A DNA stretch of 64,000 nucleotides from Hydrogenophaga sp. (GTDB lineage: Bacteria > Pseudomonadota > Gammaproteobacteria > Burkholderiales > Burkholderiaceae_C): contig NZ_JAILWB010000013.1 in the NCBI RefSeq assembly GCF_025699295.1, positions 62,001 to 126,000 on the forward strand, given 5' to 3'. Both the position numbers and the translations under genes were made by a program. The number at the start of each line of letters is the position of its first letter. Position 1 is the first letter of the stretch. The notes under the pieces are model-generated. The model did no database searches. It worked only from the letters and a program-made list of their open reading frames with translations, and had not been told where the DNA came from. This document shows positions 7,743-23,612 of the stretch, piece by piece.

Positions 7743-9862
7743 ACAAGCCAAACAAGGCGACGGGATTCGCAGCCGTGGAGCGGGGGGTGCTCAAGGGGGC
7801 CATATTCGCGTGCATGGCATTGACCTCCGTTTGGGCGCAGGCGCAGAACGCGATCCAGTCGCTCACCGGGGGCATTCAGGGTGGCGTGGAAGTCATCCGC
7901 ATCAACACGACAGAACCCCTCACGGCAATTCCAACCGGCTTCACGATTCAGGCTCCGGCGCGTATTGCGCTGGATTTTCCGGGCGTGGCCAACGCCATCG
8001 GACGCAATGCGGTCGAGATCAACGAGGGCAATCTCCGGTCGGCCAACGTCGTGCAGGCGGGTGATCGCACGCGCGTGGTCATCAACCTGAAACAGGCGGC
8101 GGCCTACGAGGCCAAGATCGACGGCAAGACGCTGCTGGTGGTGCTTGAGCGCGCGCAGCCTGTGTCGGCACCCACCGCGCCGCCTTCCGCCTTTGCGGAG
8201 AACCGCAACCGAGACGTGGCCGCCTTGCGTGACATCGACTTCCGTCGTGGCGTTGGCAATGCGGGCCGCGTGGTGGTCGAACTGGCCAACAATCAGGTTG
8301 GCGTGGACATCCGCCAGCAAGGTCAGAACCTGGTGGTTGAGTTCCTCAAGACATCCCTGCCGGAGGGGCTGCGCCGCCGTCTCGATGTCAGCGATTTCGG
8401 TACCCCAGTGCAGAGCGTGACCACCACACAGACCGGTGACCGTGTTCGCATGGTGGTCACTCCGACAGGCAACTGGGAGCATTCGGCTTACCAGAGCGAC
8501 AACCAGTTCGTTCTGGAGGTGCGTGAACAGAAGATCGACGCATCCAAGCTCACGCAAGGCCCGGGTTACAACGGCGAAAAGCTGTCGCTGAACTTCCAGA
8601 ACATCGAAGTGCGGTCCCTGTTGCAGGTGATTGCCGACTTCACCAACTTCAACATCGTGACTTCCGATTCAGTGACGGGATCCGTGACGCTCAGGCTCAA
8701 GGACGTTCCCTGGGACCAGGCGCTGGACATCATCCTTCAGGCCAAGGGCCTGGGCATGCGCAAGTCAGGCAACGTGCTGTGGATCGCGCCCAAGGACGAG
8801 ATCGCGGCTCGGGAAAAGCAGGAGCTGGAGTCCAAGGCATCCATCGAGAGTCTGGAAACCCTGCGCACGCAAGGCTTCCAGATGAACTACGCCAAGGCAG
8901 CCGACATCGCTGCCCAATTGACCTCGACGGGCAGCGGGGGCAGTAGCGCAGGTGCTGCCAATGCGCGCATCCTTTCAAGCCGTGGCAGTGTGATCTCCGA
9001 GCCGCGCACCAACCAGTTGTTTGTGACCGATATTCCGTCTCGCCTGGAGCAAGTGCAGGATCTCATTTCAAAGCTCGACATTCCGATCCGCCAGGTGATG
9101 ATCGAAGCCCGAATCGTGGAGGCCGATGACACCTTTGGAAAATCTCTGGGCGTACGCCTGGGAGGTGGCGTGCGTGGCTTTGGCGTGGGTTCCGTCAACG
9201 GCAGCCAGGTTCAGGGGAACTTCGGTTCGAACTATGCTGCGGTGACCACTGGCCCGACGTTGACGTCGGCACCTTTCGTGAGTCTGCCAGCTAATCCGGG
9301 CACGGCTGCGGCTGCGTCGTACGCGCTGTCCCTGTTCAGCCCGAACGCGTCGAGATTCCTGAGCCTGGAAATCTCGGCTCTTGAGTCCGATGGCAAGGGT
9401 CGCATTGTCTCCAGCCCGCGCGTGGTGACGGCCGATCAGGTCAAGGCGTTGATAGAGCAGGGCACGGAGTTTCCGTACCAGACCGCCACCTCCAGCGGCG
9501 CTACTGCCATTGCCTTCCGCAAGGCCAACCTCAAACTCGAGGTGACTCCGCAGATCACGCCCGAGGGCAACATCATCCTGGATCTGGACATCAACAAGGA
9601 CAGTCGCGGAGAGTCCACGGCGGATGGCATTGCCATCAACACCAAGCATGTTCAGACCCAGGTTCTGGTGGAGAACGGTGGTACGGTGGTGATCGGTGGC
9701 ATCTTCGAGCAGACCGAGCGGGACCAGGTGAACAAGGTTCCGTTGCTGGGTGATTTGCCCGGGGTGGGCAATCTGTTCAAGTCACGGGACCGGATCTCCA
9801 ACAAGTCCGAGTTGCTGATCTTCATCACGCCACGTGTGCTGGGGCGCTCGGCGATCAATTGA
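7739..9862 (+). CDS. pilQ: Type IV pilus secretin PilQ
   Basis: PilQ forms the gated outer-membrane ring through which the pilus passes. The 707 residues show a signal peptide (probable cleavage near residue 36 after AQA), two AMIN-type peptidoglycan-binding beta domains (about 40-260), a secretin/TonB short N-terminal domain (about 280-330, [20 protein letters not shown]), an N1-type domain (about 370-450) and the C-terminal secretin barrel. The barrel carries the hallmarks [14 protein letters not shown] and [10 protein letters not shown]. The gene is the last and largest of pilMNOPQ and its stop overlaps the TTG start of aroK. It is complete, with no frameshift. Confidence 0.97.
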   Translation: MNKPNKATGFAAVERGVLKGAIFACMALTSVWAQAQNAIQSLTGGIQGGVEVIRINTTEPLTAIPTGFTIQAPARIALDFPGVANAIGRNAVEINEGNLRSANVVQAGDRTRVVINLKQAAAYEAKIDGKTLLVVLERAQPVSAPTAPPSAFAENRNRDVAALRDIDFRRGVGNAGRVVVELANNQVGVDIRQQGQNLVVEFLKTSLPEGLRRRLDVSDFGTPVQSVTTTQTGDRVRMVVTPTGNWEHSAYQSDNQFVLEVREQKIDASKLTQGPGYNGEKLSLNFQNIEVRSLLQVIADFTNFNIVTSDSVTGSVTLRLKDVPWDQALDIILQAKGLGMRKSGNVLWIAPKDEIAAREKQELESKASIESLETLRTQGFQMNYAKAADIAAQLTSTGSGGSSAGAANARILSSRGSVISEPRTNQLFVTDIPSRLEQVQDLISKLDIPIRQVMIEARIVEADDTFGKSLGVRLGGGVRGFGVGSVNGSQVQGNFGSNYAAVTTGPTLTSAPFVSLPANPGTAAAASYALSLFSPNASRFLSLEISALESDGKGRIVSSPRVVTADQVKALIEQGTEFPYQTATSSGATAIAFRKANLKLEVTPQITPEGNIILDLDINKDSRGESTADGIAINTKHVQTQVLVENGGTVVIGGIFEQTERDQVNKVPLLGDLPGVGNLFKSRDRISNKSELLIFITPRVLGRSAIN

Positions 9863-10461
9863 GCCTGTCATCGAGTTTTCTGGTTGGCCTGCCGGGCTCC
9901 GGCAAGTCGACCGTGGGGCGGCAACTCGCCCGGCGCCTTTCGCTTCCCTTCTTTGATACCGATCACGTGATCGAGCAGCGCCTGGGCTGCTCGATCCGGG
10001 AGTTCTTCGAACGCGAGGGTGAGGATCGGTTTCGCGACCTCGAGGCCTCTGTAGTTGATGAGCTCACGCAAGGCCCCGCTGCGGTGGTGTCCACTGGGGG
10101 AGGGGCGGTGCTGCGATCCGAGAATCGGACCTGTCTGCATGAGCGAGGCACGGTGTTTTATCTCAGATCCGCTCCGGAAGAGGTCTTTCGCCGGTTGAGG
10201 CACGATCGCAATCGTCCCTTGTTGCAGGTGGCCGACCCGCTGCAGCGCCTGCGCGATCTGTTCGATGCCCGCGATCCGCTCTACCGCGCGGTTGCGCACT
10301 TCGTCATCGAAACCGGCCGACCGTCCGTGGCCACGCTGGTCAACATGATTGTCATGCAGCTTGAACTGGGAGGTGCTTCAGTCGCTGAGGCCACACGCCG
10401 ACCAGGTGGGCAGGGCCTTAGAGGTGCCACTGAAGGCGGTGACAGGGGTCGCACCGAATAA
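9859..10461 (+). CDS. aroK: Shikimate kinase
   Basis: AroK phosphorylates shikimate at the 3-hydroxyl, the fifth step to chorismate, in the cytoplasm. The Walker A loop GLPGSGKST spans 10-18, with the shikimate-binding DTD at 33-35, arginine 58 in EDRFRDLE and the GGG loop at 80-82. The start is TTG 9859, overlapping the pilQ stop by four bases. The gene therefore depends on read-through or coupling from the pilus operon, an arrangement common in proteobacteria. At 200 residues the protein carries a short C-terminal extension past the usual end (about 175), which looks disordered. Confidence 0.95.
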   Translation: MSLSSSFLVGLPGSGKSTVGRQLARRLSLPFFDTDHVIEQRLGCSIREFFEREGEDRFRDLEASVVDELTQGPAAVVSTGGGAVLRSENRTCLHERGTVFYLRSAPEEVFRRLRHDRNRPLLQVADPLQRLRDLFDARDPLYRAVAHFVIETGRPSVATLVNMIVMQLELGGASVAEATRRPGGQGLRGATEGGDRGRTE

Positions 10462-10472
10462 ACTCGGTGGCC

Positions 10473-11597
10473 ATGACGTCACAACATCCGGTTTCATCAG
10501 TCCAGCGGATCCACATCGCGCTGGGGGAGCGCAGCTACGAGATCGCAATCGGTGCGGGATTGCTGGGCGCAGAGACCAGCTATGCAGGACTGCCCCGCGC
10601 GGCGCATGCCATGATCGTGACCAACCCGACGGTCGGGTCACTGTATGGTGAAGATCTGGTCAACGCACTGAAAGGCCACTACCCGTTAGTGCATACCGTG
10701 GTGCTGCCGGATGGCGAGTCGCACAAAACCTGGGAGTCGCTCAACCTGATCTTCGATGCCCTGCTGTCCAACGGCTGTGACCGGAGCACGGTGTTGTTTG
10801 CGTTGGGTGGCGGGGTGGTGGGGGACATGACGGGTTTTGCCGCTGCCAGCTACATGCGGGGTGTCCCGTTTGTGCAGGTGCCCACCACGCTTCTGGCACA
10901 GGTGGATTCGTCGGTGGGCGGCAAGACGGCAATCAATCATGCGCTGGGCAAGAACATGATCGGCGCCTTCTACCAGCCGCAGCGTGTGTTGTGTGACCTG
11001 GATGCTATCAAGTCGCTGCCGGACCGCGAACTCAGCGCGGGGCTGGCTGAAGTCATCAAATACGGTCCGATCGCGGACATGGCTTTCATGGCCTGGATGG
11101 AAGCGAACGTGGACGCGCTCATGGCGCGCGATTCGAGCGCTCTGGCGTTCGCGGTGCGCCGCAGTTGCGAGATCAAGGCACAAGTGGTGAGTCAGGACGA
11201 GCGCGAGTCTGGTGTGCGTGCCATTCTGAACTTCGGGCATACCTTTGGCCACGCTATCGAGGCGGGCATGGGCTACGGCGCCTGGCTGCATGGTGAAGCG
11301 GTGGGCTGCGGAATGGTCATGGCGGCGCGGCTCTCTGCGGCGCTGGGGTTGATTGATCAGGCGTTTGTCGACCGGCTGCGGCATCTGGTCGAACGTGCGG
11401 GTCTGCCTGTGGTCGCCCCGGTGCTGGATGCGCGGGACAATGTGGGCCGTTACATGGCGCTCATGCGGGTGGACAAGAAAGCCGAAGCCGGGGCCATCAA
11501 GTTTGTCGTGATCGATCCCGTCGGCCATGCCGCGGTGCGCAGCGCCCCTGACGAAATGGTGGCTGAAGTGATCAGCGTCAGTTGTCACGTGCGATGA
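10473..11597 (+). CDS. aroB: 3-dehydroquinate synthase
   Basis: AroB converts DAHP to 3-dehydroquinate, the second shikimate-pathway step, using NAD and a divalent metal. Visible are the NAD-binding glycine motif [16 protein letters not shown], the stretch [19 protein letters not shown], the metal-ligand region EVIKYG and the histidine pair in [11 protein letters not shown], plus HGEAVGCGM. The ATG at 10473 is used (374 residues); a GTG at 10467 would add two codons. It follows aroK closely, and its stop overlaps the next ATG by four bases. Confidence 0.96.
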   Translation: MTSQHPVSSVQRIHIALGERSYEIAIGAGLLGAETSYAGLPRAAHAMIVTNPTVGSLYGEDLVNALKGHYPLVHTVVLPDGESHKTWESLNLIFDALLSNGCDRSTVLFALGGGVVGDMTGFAAASYMRGVPFVQVPTTLLAQVDSSVGGKTAINHALGKNMIGAFYQPQRVLCDLDAIKSLPDRELSAGLAEVIKYGPIADMAFMAWMEANVDALMARDSSALAFAVRRSCEIKAQVVSQDERESGVRAILNFGHTFGHAIEAGMGYGAWLHGEAVGCGMVMAARLSAALGLIDQAFVDRLRHLVERAGLPVVAPVLDARDNVGRYMALMRVDKKAEAGAIKFVVIDPVGHAAVRSAPDEMVAEVISVSCHVR

Positions 11598-12787
11598 CGC
11601 CAGTTTCTGCCGTGACACAGAGCCGGGCATTGGCCTGCTTTGCGTGTGATCCGGCGGGCAGCCGCGGACGCCGGCACCCGGAGCCTGAAGCGCCCACCCG
11701 CTCGGCTTTTCAGCGTGACCGCGATCGTGTGATCCATTCGACCGCATTCCGGCGCCTGGTCTACAAGACACAGGTGTTTCTGAATCACGAAGGAGACCTG
11801 TTCCGCACGCGGCTGACCCATTCACTCGAAGTCGCTCAATTGGGGCGCAGCATCGCGCGTTCACTGCAGCTCAACGAAGACCTGGTGGAGGCGATCGCGC
11901 TGGCGCACGATCTGGGGCACACGCCGTTTGGTCACGCGGGACAGGACGCACTTGATGCCAGCATCAGGAATTGCCACTCGGACTCAAGGCCTGCCGATGC
12001 GGACGGGTGGGGTTTCGAGCACAACCTCCAGAGTCTGCGCGTGGTCGACGAACTGGAAGAGCGTTATCCCGCGTTCGACGGGCTCAACCTGTGTTTTGAG
12101 ACGCGGGAGGGCATCCTCAAGCACTGCTCCAGAACCAATGCGCAGCGGCTCGAGTCGCAGGAACCCGACGGCGTGGCCTCCCGGTTTTTGCGTGGAAGTT
12201 CGCCGTCGCTCGAAGCCCAACTGTGCAACCTTGCCGATGAAATCGCGTACAACGCCCACGATGTCGACGATGGCGTGCGATCGGGCCTGCTCACGATGGA
12301 GCAACTGGAAGAGGTTGAATTGTTCGACCACTACCGTCGCGAAGCCTTGACGGCGCACCCGATGCTCGCGGGACGTCGGCTGCTTTTCGAGTCGATTCGC
12401 CTCATGCTCAGCGATCAGGTCTATGACGTGATAGCCACCACGCGCGCGCGCATTGCGGACGCGGGTGTCGACGGGCCGGATGCTGTGCGTGCCAGCCCGC
12501 CACTGGTGGCGTTCTCTGAGGACATGCGCGAACGCTCCCGGACGCTGAAGACGTTTCTGTTCCGCAATCTTTACCGGCATCCGCAAGTCATGGAGACCAC
12601 CAACCGGGCGCGTCGAGTCGTCGCCGACCTGTTCGATCGTTACCTGAGTGCCCCTGAGGAACTGCCCGAAGCGCACGGGCGCCGGCAACACCTGCCCAGA
12701 GCCGTGGCCGACTACATCGCCGGCATGACCGATCGCTTCGCGATTCGAGAACACGAAAGGCTGTTCGGGGCGGTGTTGTTTCCGTGA
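11594..12787 (+). CDS. dgt: Deoxyguanosinetriphosphate triphosphohydrolase-like protein (HD domain)
   Basis: This is an HD-superfamily dNTP triphosphohydrolase that splits dNTPs to deoxynucleosides and tripolyphosphate and helps balance nucleotide pools. Metal-binding residues are seen at H76 (TRLTHSLEV), H105-D106 ([15 protein letters not shown]) and in the later [12 protein letters not shown]. With the ATG at 11594, which overlaps the aroB stop by four bases, the product is 397 residues. A TTG at 11582 is possible but would overlap aroB more deeply. Substrate preference cannot be read from sequence. The aroB-dgt order is common in betaproteobacteria. Confidence 0.93.
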   Translation: MTPVSAVTQSRALACFACDPAGSRGRRHPEPEAPTRSAFQRDRDRVIHSTAFRRLVYKTQVFLNHEGDLFRTRLTHSLEVAQLGRSIARSLQLNEDLVEAIALAHDLGHTPFGHAGQDALDASIRNCHSDSRPADADGWGFEHNLQSLRVVDELEERYPAFDGLNLCFETREGILKHCSRTNAQRLESQEPDGVASRFLRGSSPSLEAQLCNLADEIAYNAHDVDDGVRSGLLTMEQLEEVELFDHYRREALTAHPMLAGRRLLFESIRLMLSDQVYDVIATTRARIADAGVDGPDAVRASPPLVAFSEDMRERSRTLKTFLFRNLYRHPQVMETTNRARRVVADLFDRYLSAPEELPEAHGRRQHLPRAVADYIAGMTDRFAIREHERLFGAVLFP

Positions 12788-14007
12788 CGACCCTCGTCCC
12801 TTCCAACCCGCGCAGACTGGCGGCCCTCGTGGTGACCGTGGGCGTCACCTGCGCTCTGCACGTGGGCAAACTGCCTGTCGCCATCCCGGTGTTGCGCGAG
12901 AGTCTGGGGCTGACCCTCGTGCAAGCTGGTTTCCTGCTCTCATTGGTGCAGCTTGCGGGCATGACGCTCGGACTGCTGGTGGGCCTGATGGCCGATCGGC
13001 TCGGAGCCCGCCGCGTCATGCTGGCCGGCCTGGGCTTGCTGGCCAGCGGCAGCGCTTTGGGGGCTTTGGCCCGCGATGTGGAAATGCTGTTGGCCACGCG
13101 GATTCTGGAGGGCATGGGTTTTCTGTTGGCGGTACTTCCCGCTCCGGGCCTGCTGCGCCAGCGCGTGCACCATGGGCCGACGCTCTCGCGCTCGTTGGGC
13201 TGGTGGGGCGCCTACATGCCCCTGGGCACAGCGCTGGCCTTGCTGCTCGGAGTGCCCCTGCTGTCCGCCGTGGGATGGCGCTGGGCCTGGGCCTTGCTCG
13301 CGCTGCTGTCGCTGCTCGCAGCCGCAGGCGTGGCCAGGCAGGTGCCGCCGGACACGCCGATGGGGGTAGCACCCGGTGCGTTGTCGGGCGTGTCAGTGCT
13401 GGGGCCGCGACTGAAGCGGACTTTGAGCGCATCCAGCCCCTGGTTGATGGCCCTGGCGTTTTTTCTCTACTCGGGACAATGGCTTGCGGTAATCGGCTTC
13501 CTGCCCACGATCTACCATCAGGCGGGGTACCCCGACGCCATGGTTGCTTCGCTGAGTGCCCTGGCGGCAGGCATCAACATGCTCGGCAACATCGGTGCAG
13601 GCTGGTTGCTTGCGCGCGATGCTCGACCCGGTGCCGTGCTGTCACTGGCCTATGTGGCGATGGGCGTGGGTGCCGGGGTAGCGTTTGGCGCGGTGGGTCA
13701 TCCTGTCTGGCAGTACATCGCTGTTCTGGTGTTCTCGGGCGTTGGTGGGCTGATTCCCGGCACCCTGTTCGGGCTTGCGGTCAAGCTTGCGCCCAGCAAC
13801 GAGACCGTGTCCACCACCGTCGGCTGGATGCAGCAGTTCTCCGCACTCGGCCAGTTCCTGGGGCCTCCCATCGTGGCCTGGGTGGCCACTGTGGCAGGGG
13901 GGTGGCAATGGACATGGCTGGTCACGGGGGCGTCGTCCCTGCTGGGACTGATGCTCGCCGGGCGACTCCAGATGGCCTGGCAAGCGCGCGATCGGTCTTC
14001 TGCCTAA
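12784..14007 (+). CDS. MFS transporter, CynX/NimT-like
   Basis: This is a 407-residue major facilitator protein with about 12 hydrophobic helices. The loop between helices 2 and 3 carries the MFS signature [14 protein letters not shown] (about 68-81). General character resembles the CynX/NimT branch (cyanate, nitroimidazole or small organic acid exporters), but no substrate can be assigned. The start is GTG 12784, overlapping the dgt stop by four bases, so it is an appended member of the pil-aro-dgt transcript. Its stop codon TAA is the first triplet of the repeat that borders the following RAYT element, so the present C-terminus may have been set by that insertion. Confidence 0.88.
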   Translation: MTTLVPSNPRRLAALVVTVGVTCALHVGKLPVAIPVLRESLGLTLVQAGFLLSLVQLAGMTLGLLVGLMADRLGARRVMLAGLGLLASGSALGALARDVEMLLATRILEGMGFLLAVLPAPGLLRQRVHHGPTLSRSLGWWGAYMPLGTALALLLGVPLLSAVGWRWAWALLALLSLLAAAGVARQVPPDTPMGVAPGALSGVSVLGPRLKRTLSASSPWLMALAFFLYSGQWLAVIGFLPTIYHQAGYPDAMVASLSALAAGINMLGNIGAGWLLARDARPGAVLSLAYVAMGVGAGVAFGAVGHPVWQYIAVLVFSGVGGLIPGTLFGLAVKLAPSNETVSTTVGWMQQFSALGQFLGPPIVAWVATVAGGWQWTWLVTGASSLLGLMLAGRLQMAWQARDRSSA

Positions 14008-14042
14008 TCGGGGTCGCATAATCGGGGTCGGATTCCAGTTCT
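14005..14042. repeat. Left boundary repeat of the RAYT element (tandem 14-mers plus inverted-repeat arm)
   Basis: Two tandem 14-base units beginning TAATCGGGGTCG (14005-14018 and 14019-14032) differ at one position. The second runs on into GATTCCAGTT. Bases 14020-14042 match the reverse complement of 14879-14901 at 19 of 23 positions. The first unit contains the stop codon of the upstream MFS gene. Such GGGGTC/GATTCC repeats flank RAYT-type genes in betaproteobacteria to my knowledge, but this was not searched. Confidence 0.75.
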
Positions 14043-14098
14043 GCCAGCCCTGCCAGTCCTGAAGCCCCTCCTTCCTCCGCATTGCCGTCTTCTCCTTC

Positions 14099-14800
14099 AT
14101 GGCCCGTCTCGCCCGGCTCACCGTTCCCGGCTATCCCCACCACGTCATCCAGCGTGGCAATAACCGGCAGGACATCGTCCGCAGCGATGCGGATCGCGAG
14201 ATGCTGCTCGACCTCCTGAGCGAGAACGCGCGCAAGCACCGGGTGGCGTTCAACGCCTATGTGCTGATGGACAACCATTTCCACCTGCTGCTCACCCCGG
14301 ATACGGCCGATGGCGTGCCAGCGATGATGCAGGCCGTCGGGCGCCGCTATGTTCGCTATTTCAACGACCTGCACCATCGCACGGGGACCTTGTGGGAAGG
14401 GCGGTACCGGTCCACTCTGATTCAGACCGAGCGCTACCTGCTGGCCTGCATGGTCTACATGGATCTCAACCCGGTGCGGGCAGGCATGGTGAACGACCCG
14501 AAGCACCACCGCTGGTCCAGCTACCACCACTACAGCGGCCAGAGCCCGGACCGCCGCATCACGCCGCACCCCATGTACTGGAGTCTGGGCAACACGCCAT
14601 TTGCCCGAGAGGCTGCTTACACCGAAATGGTGCGGTCGGGCCTGCCCGTGGAACAGATTGGCACCATCACCGACGGGACCTTGCATGGCTGGGCGATGGG
14701 TGATGAGGCTTTTGTGGCCGAACTGCAGAAGCGTACGCCCCGCCGCATCACCCGTGGCAGGCCGGGGCGGCCCGCAAGCGGCTCCGCGGAGCCGGACTGA
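14099..14800 (+). CDS. rayT: REP-associated tyrosine transposase (Y1/IS200-like)
   Basis: This is a single-strand-specific Y1 transposase homologue of the RAYT class, related to TnpA of IS200/IS605, which cuts DNA through a tyrosine. The 233-residue product starts with RLTVPGYPHHVIQRGNN, typical of RAYTs. It has the HUH metal motif H60-F61-H62 in MDNHFHLL and candidate nucleophile tyrosines Y84 and Y87 in GRRYVRYFND, followed by GTLWEGRYRS and YMDLNPVRAGMV. A basic C-terminal tail (RRITRGRPGRP) probably contacts DNA. The gene is intact. It may act on the flanking repeats or on dispersed REP-like sequences elsewhere. Confidence 0.93.
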   Translation: MARLARLTVPGYPHHVIQRGNNRQDIVRSDADREMLLDLLSENARKHRVAFNAYVLMDNHFHLLLTPDTADGVPAMMQAVGRRYVRYFNDLHHRTGTLWEGRYRSTLIQTERYLLACMVYMDLNPVRAGMVNDPKHHRWSSYHHYSGQSPDRRITPHPMYWSLGNTPFAREAAYTEMVRSGLPVEQIGTITDGTLHGWAMGDEAFVAELQKRTPRRITRGRPGRPASGSAEPD

Positions 14801-14878
14801 CGTGCTACACGCGTTACAGGGGGATCGCATCGCCTTTTAATATGTCCCCAATTAACTGGATCAAAAATTTGATTCACG

Positions 14879-14901
14879 AAAATTGGAATCTGACCCCGTT
14901 T
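14879..14901. repeat. Right boundary inverted repeat of the RAYT element
   Basis: The reverse complement of this 23-base stretch (AAACGGGGTCAGATTCC followed by AATTTT) matches 14020-14042 at 19 of 23 positions. It ends seven bases before the -35 box proposed for gltB, so the element abuts a core-metabolism promoter. The bases between the gene end and this repeat (14801-14878) hold no gene that I can see. Confidence 0.75.
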
Positions 14902-14908
14902 AATCTGC

Positions 14909-14937
14909 TTGGCATTGTTGTTGCAATGCAATATGCT
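14909..14937 (+). promoter_or_regulatory. Candidate sigma-70 promoter for gltBD
   Basis: TTGGCA (14909-14914), exactly 17 bases, then TATGCT (14932-14937) form a good sigma-70 promoter about 50 bases before the gltB ATG. It sits immediately downstream of the RAYT right repeat. A ribosome-binding site AAGGAA (14977-14982) follows at proper distance from the ATG. Confidence 0.6.
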
Positions 14938-14987
14938 CGCAGTCCCGTTTTTGCATTCATGCCCCCACGAACCGAGAAGGAAGCGCC

Positions 14988-19766
<4,779 letters not shown>

Positions 19767-19801
19767 GCCCGCCGCACGCACTCAAAAGAAGGAACCGCAT
19801 C

Positions 19802-21268
<1,467 letters not shown>

Positions 21269-21312
21269 GATTTCACCCGACACCGCTGACATTTATCGAA
21301 ACACAACGGCAC

Positions 21313-21328
21313 TCGGGGCTTGCCCCGA
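21313..21328. repeat. Short hairpin after gltD
   Basis: TCGGGG (21313-21318) and CCCCGA (21323-21328) form a six-base perfect stem around CTTG. It lies 44 bases past the gltD stop and just ahead of the stronger terminator at 21344-21373. It may be part of a two-step termination or RNA-protection region. Confidence 0.5.
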
Positions 21329-21343
21329 ATCCCGTATCATCCA

Positions 21344-21373
21344 AAAAACCGGGCTTTGAATCGCCCGGTTTTT
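21344..21373 (+). terminator. Rho-independent terminator after gltBD
   Basis: AAAAACCGGGC (21344-21354) pairs over all 11 bases with GCCCGGTTTTT (21363-21373) around an eight-base loop, giving a GC core with an A-tract/T-tract outer stem. Such A/T-flanked stems can act in both directions, though no reverse gene ends here. The hairpin finishes only five bases before the mlaF ATG, and mlaF has no visible ribosome-binding site. Confidence 0.85.
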
Positions 21374-21378
21374 GTTTG

Positions 21379-22206
21379 ATGCCCACCGATCCCAGCCCCA
21401 TCCTGGTCGAACTGCGCAACCTGACCTTCGGGTACGGGGAGCGCGCCATTCTCGACAACATCTCGCTGACCGTGCCGCGTGGCAAGGTCACGGCGCTCAT
21501 GGGCGCATCCGGCGGCGGCAAGACGACGGTGCTGCGCCTGATCGGTGGTCAGATCCGGGGCCAGTCCGGCCAGACCCTGTTCGACGGGGCGGATGTCACG
21601 ACCATGGGGTCGAAGGCTTTGTACGAAGCGCGCCGGCGCATGGGCATGCTGTTCCAGTTCGGCGCCCTGTTCACCGACATGAGCGTGTTCGACAACGTGG
21701 CCTTTCCGCTGCGTGAACACACGCAACTGCCCGACGCCCTGGTGCGCGACATCGTGCTGATGAAGCTCAATGCCGTCGGACTGCGTGGCGCGAGGAACCT
21801 CATGCCCAGCGAACTATCGGGCGGCATGGCGCGGCGCGTGGCGCTGGCGCGTGCAATCGCCCTGGATCCTGAACTCGTGATGTATGACGAGCCTTTTGCC
21901 GGCCTGGACCCGATCTCGCTCGGCACAGCAGCGCGCCTGATCCGCCAGCTCAACGACGCCATGGGTCTCACGAGCATCGTGGTCTCGCACGATCTGGACG
22001 AGACCTTCCACATCGCCGATCAGGTGATCGTGCTGGCCAACGGCAGGATTGCGGCCCAGGGCACGCCCGATGAGGTGCGCCACAGCCAGGACCCGCTGGT
22101 GCATCAGTTTGTCAACGCGCTGCCCGACGGCCCGGTGCGCTTCCACCATCCCGGGCCGGAACTCGCCGACGACTTCGGCCCCGCCCGTTCCGGAGGCCGC
22201 CGATGA
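21379..22206 (+). CDS. mlaF: Phospholipid transport ATP-binding protein MlaF
   Basis: MlaF is the ATPase of the inner-membrane MlaFEDB complex that moves phospholipids between the inner membrane and the periplasmic carrier MlaC. The Walker [10 protein letters not shown] spans 42-50, the ABC signature LSGGM 146-150, Walker B LVMYDE 166-171 and the switch histidine sits in VVSHDLDE. The ATG at 21379 is used (275 residues); a TTG three bases earlier is in frame. No Shine-Dalgarno sequence is seen because a terminator hairpin occupies the leader. The stop overlaps the mlaE ATG by four bases. Confidence 0.95.
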   Translation: MPTDPSPILVELRNLTFGYGERAILDNISLTVPRGKVTALMGASGGGKTTVLRLIGGQIRGQSGQTLFDGADVTTMGSKALYEARRRMGMLFQFGALFTDMSVFDNVAFPLREHTQLPDALVRDIVLMKLNAVGLRGARNLMPSELSGGMARRVALARAIALDPELVMYDEPFAGLDPISLGTAARLIRQLNDAMGLTSIVVSHDLDETFHIADQVIVLANGRIAAQGTPDEVRHSQDPLVHQFVNALPDGPVRFHHPGPELADDFGPARSGGRR

Positions 22207-22985
22207 ACCGCCTGCACCCTGCGCGCGTGGGCCGAGCCGTGCGCCTGCAACTGGCTGGCATCGGTCAGGGCACGCGCCTGTTCTGCCGCCTTGTGTGGTT
22301 GTTCGGCGCCGCGTTGCGCCGGCCGGCGCTGGTGCGTGATCAGGTGCACTTTCTGGGCAACCACTCGCTCGCCATCATCGGCGTCTCGGGCCTGTTCGTC
22401 GGCTTTGTGCTGAGCCTGCAGGGCTACTACACCCTGCAACGCTACGGTGCCACGGAGGCCCTGGGGCTTCTGGTGGCGCTCTCGCTGATGCGCGAACTCG
22501 GTCCGGTGGTCACCGCGCTGCTGTTCGCCGGTCGCGCCGGCACCTCGCTCACCGCCGAAATCGGCCTCATGAAGGCGGGTGAACAACTCAGCGCCATGGA
22601 GATGATGGCGGTCGACCCGGTGCGCCGCGTGCTGGCCCCGCGCTTCTGGGCTGGCGTGATTGTCATGCCCCTGCTGGCGGCGGTGTTCAGCGCGATCGGC
22701 ATCATCGGCGGCTGGGTCGTGGGCGTGCTGCTCATCGGTCTGGACAGCGGCGCCTTCTGGAGCCAGATGCAGGGCGGGGTGGACGTCTGGGCCGACGTCG
22801 GCAACGGCATCGTCAAGAGCGTGGTGTTCGGCTTTGCCGTGACTTTCGTGGCCCTGTTCCAGGGCTTCGAGGCGCATCCCACGCCTGAAGGGGTTTCTCG
22901 CGCCACCACCCGCACTGTGGTGGTGGCTTCGCTGAGCGTGCTGGCGCTGGACTTCGTCCTTACCGCCATGATGTTCAGCATCTGA
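22203..22985 (+). CDS. mlaE: Phospholipid transport permease MlaE
   Basis: MlaE is the membrane permease of the MlaFEDB complex. The 260 residues show an amphipathic N-terminal region and about five hydrophobic segments. The family motifs [25 protein letters not shown] (written here in parts: [11 protein letters not shown] then [14 protein letters not shown]) and [15 protein letters not shown], the coupling-helix region that contacts MlaF, are present. It overlaps mlaF by four bases and is followed closely by mlaD, so the three are one transcriptional unit. Confidence 0.95.
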   Translation: MNRLHPARVGRAVRLQLAGIGQGTRLFCRLVWLFGAALRRPALVRDQVHFLGNHSLAIIGVSGLFVGFVLSLQGYYTLQRYGATEALGLLVALSLMRELGPVVTALLFAGRAGTSLTAEIGLMKAGEQLSAMEMMAVDPVRRVLAPRFWAGVIVMPLLAAVFSAIGIIGGWVVGVLLIGLDSGAFWSQMQGGVDVWADVGNGIVKSVVFGFAVTFVALFQGFEAHPTPEGVSRATTRTVVVASLSVLALDFVLTAMMFSI

Positions 22986-22999
22986 ATGGAGTGCTGAAA

Positions 23000-23497
23000 A
23001 TGGACATGCAAACTTCCAGGAACGACGTCTGGGTCGGGCTGTTCGTGCTGATCGGCGCGGCGGCCATCCTGTTTCTCGCGCTGCAGTCGGCCAATCTGCT
23101 GAGCCTGAACTTCGAGAAAACCTACCATGTGACCGGCCGTTTCGACAACGTGGGCGGTGTCAAGCCCAAGGCAGCGGTGCGCAGCGCGGGCGTGGTGGTC
23201 GGTCGCGTCGAATCCATCACCTTCGACGACACGACCTTCCAGGCCAATATCCGTCTGGAGCTGCAGTCGCGCTATGCGTTTCCCAAGGACAGTTCGCTCA
23301 AGATCCTCACCAGTGGATTGTTGGGCGAGCAGTACATCGGCATCGAACCCGGAGGCGACGAGCGCAACATCGCCGACGGCGACGTGATCACCCAGACGCA
23401 GTCGGCGGTCATCCTGGAAAACCTGATCAGCCAGTTCCTGTTCAGCAAGGCAGCCGAGGGTGGAAGCAACGCTACCGCAGAGCCCGTGAACAAGTAG
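23000..23497 (+). CDS. mlaD: Phospholipid-binding MCE protein MlaD
   Basis: MlaD is a membrane-anchored MCE-domain protein forming a hexameric ring with a lipid channel above MlaE. It has one N-terminal membrane helix (DVWVGLFVLIGAAAILFLAL) followed by the MCE domain with VTGRFDNVGGVKPKAAVRSAG and GLLGEQYIGIEPGG. The ATG at 23000 is preferred because GGAG lies eight bases before it; an upstream GTG (22991) is in frame. The 165-residue size is typical. A 115-base gap to mlaA follows. Confidence 0.94.
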   Translation: MDMQTSRNDVWVGLFVLIGAAAILFLALQSANLLSLNFEKTYHVTGRFDNVGGVKPKAAVRSAGVVVGRVESITFDDTTFQANIRLELQSRYAFPKDSSLKILTSGLLGEQYIGIEPGGDERNIADGDVITQTQSAVILENLISQFLFSKAAEGGSNATAEPVNK

Positions 23498-23612
23498 ACG
23501 GGGCTTGTGGGGGCATTGCAACAGCGCGCCCTGAAGGCGGCGGGTGGCCGCAGACAATGCCCGAGATTGCGCAGGAAAAACATACGGGTGCACAACCCAG
23601 GGGAACCCACAC

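Larger units (their letters stand above)
14005..14901 (+). mobile_element. RAYT (IS200-like) element with imperfect terminal inverted repeats
   Basis: This segment runs from the tandem repeat at the end of the MFS gene to the inverted copy just before the gltB promoter, and contains a single transposase gene. It is proposed as one domesticated or mobile unit because the two borders are an imperfect 23-base inverted repeat (19 matches) placed symmetrically about the gene. It lies between dgt/MFS and gltBD. RAYT genes are usually single copy and not autonomous, so recent mobility is not implied. The exact ends are inferred. Confidence 0.6.
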
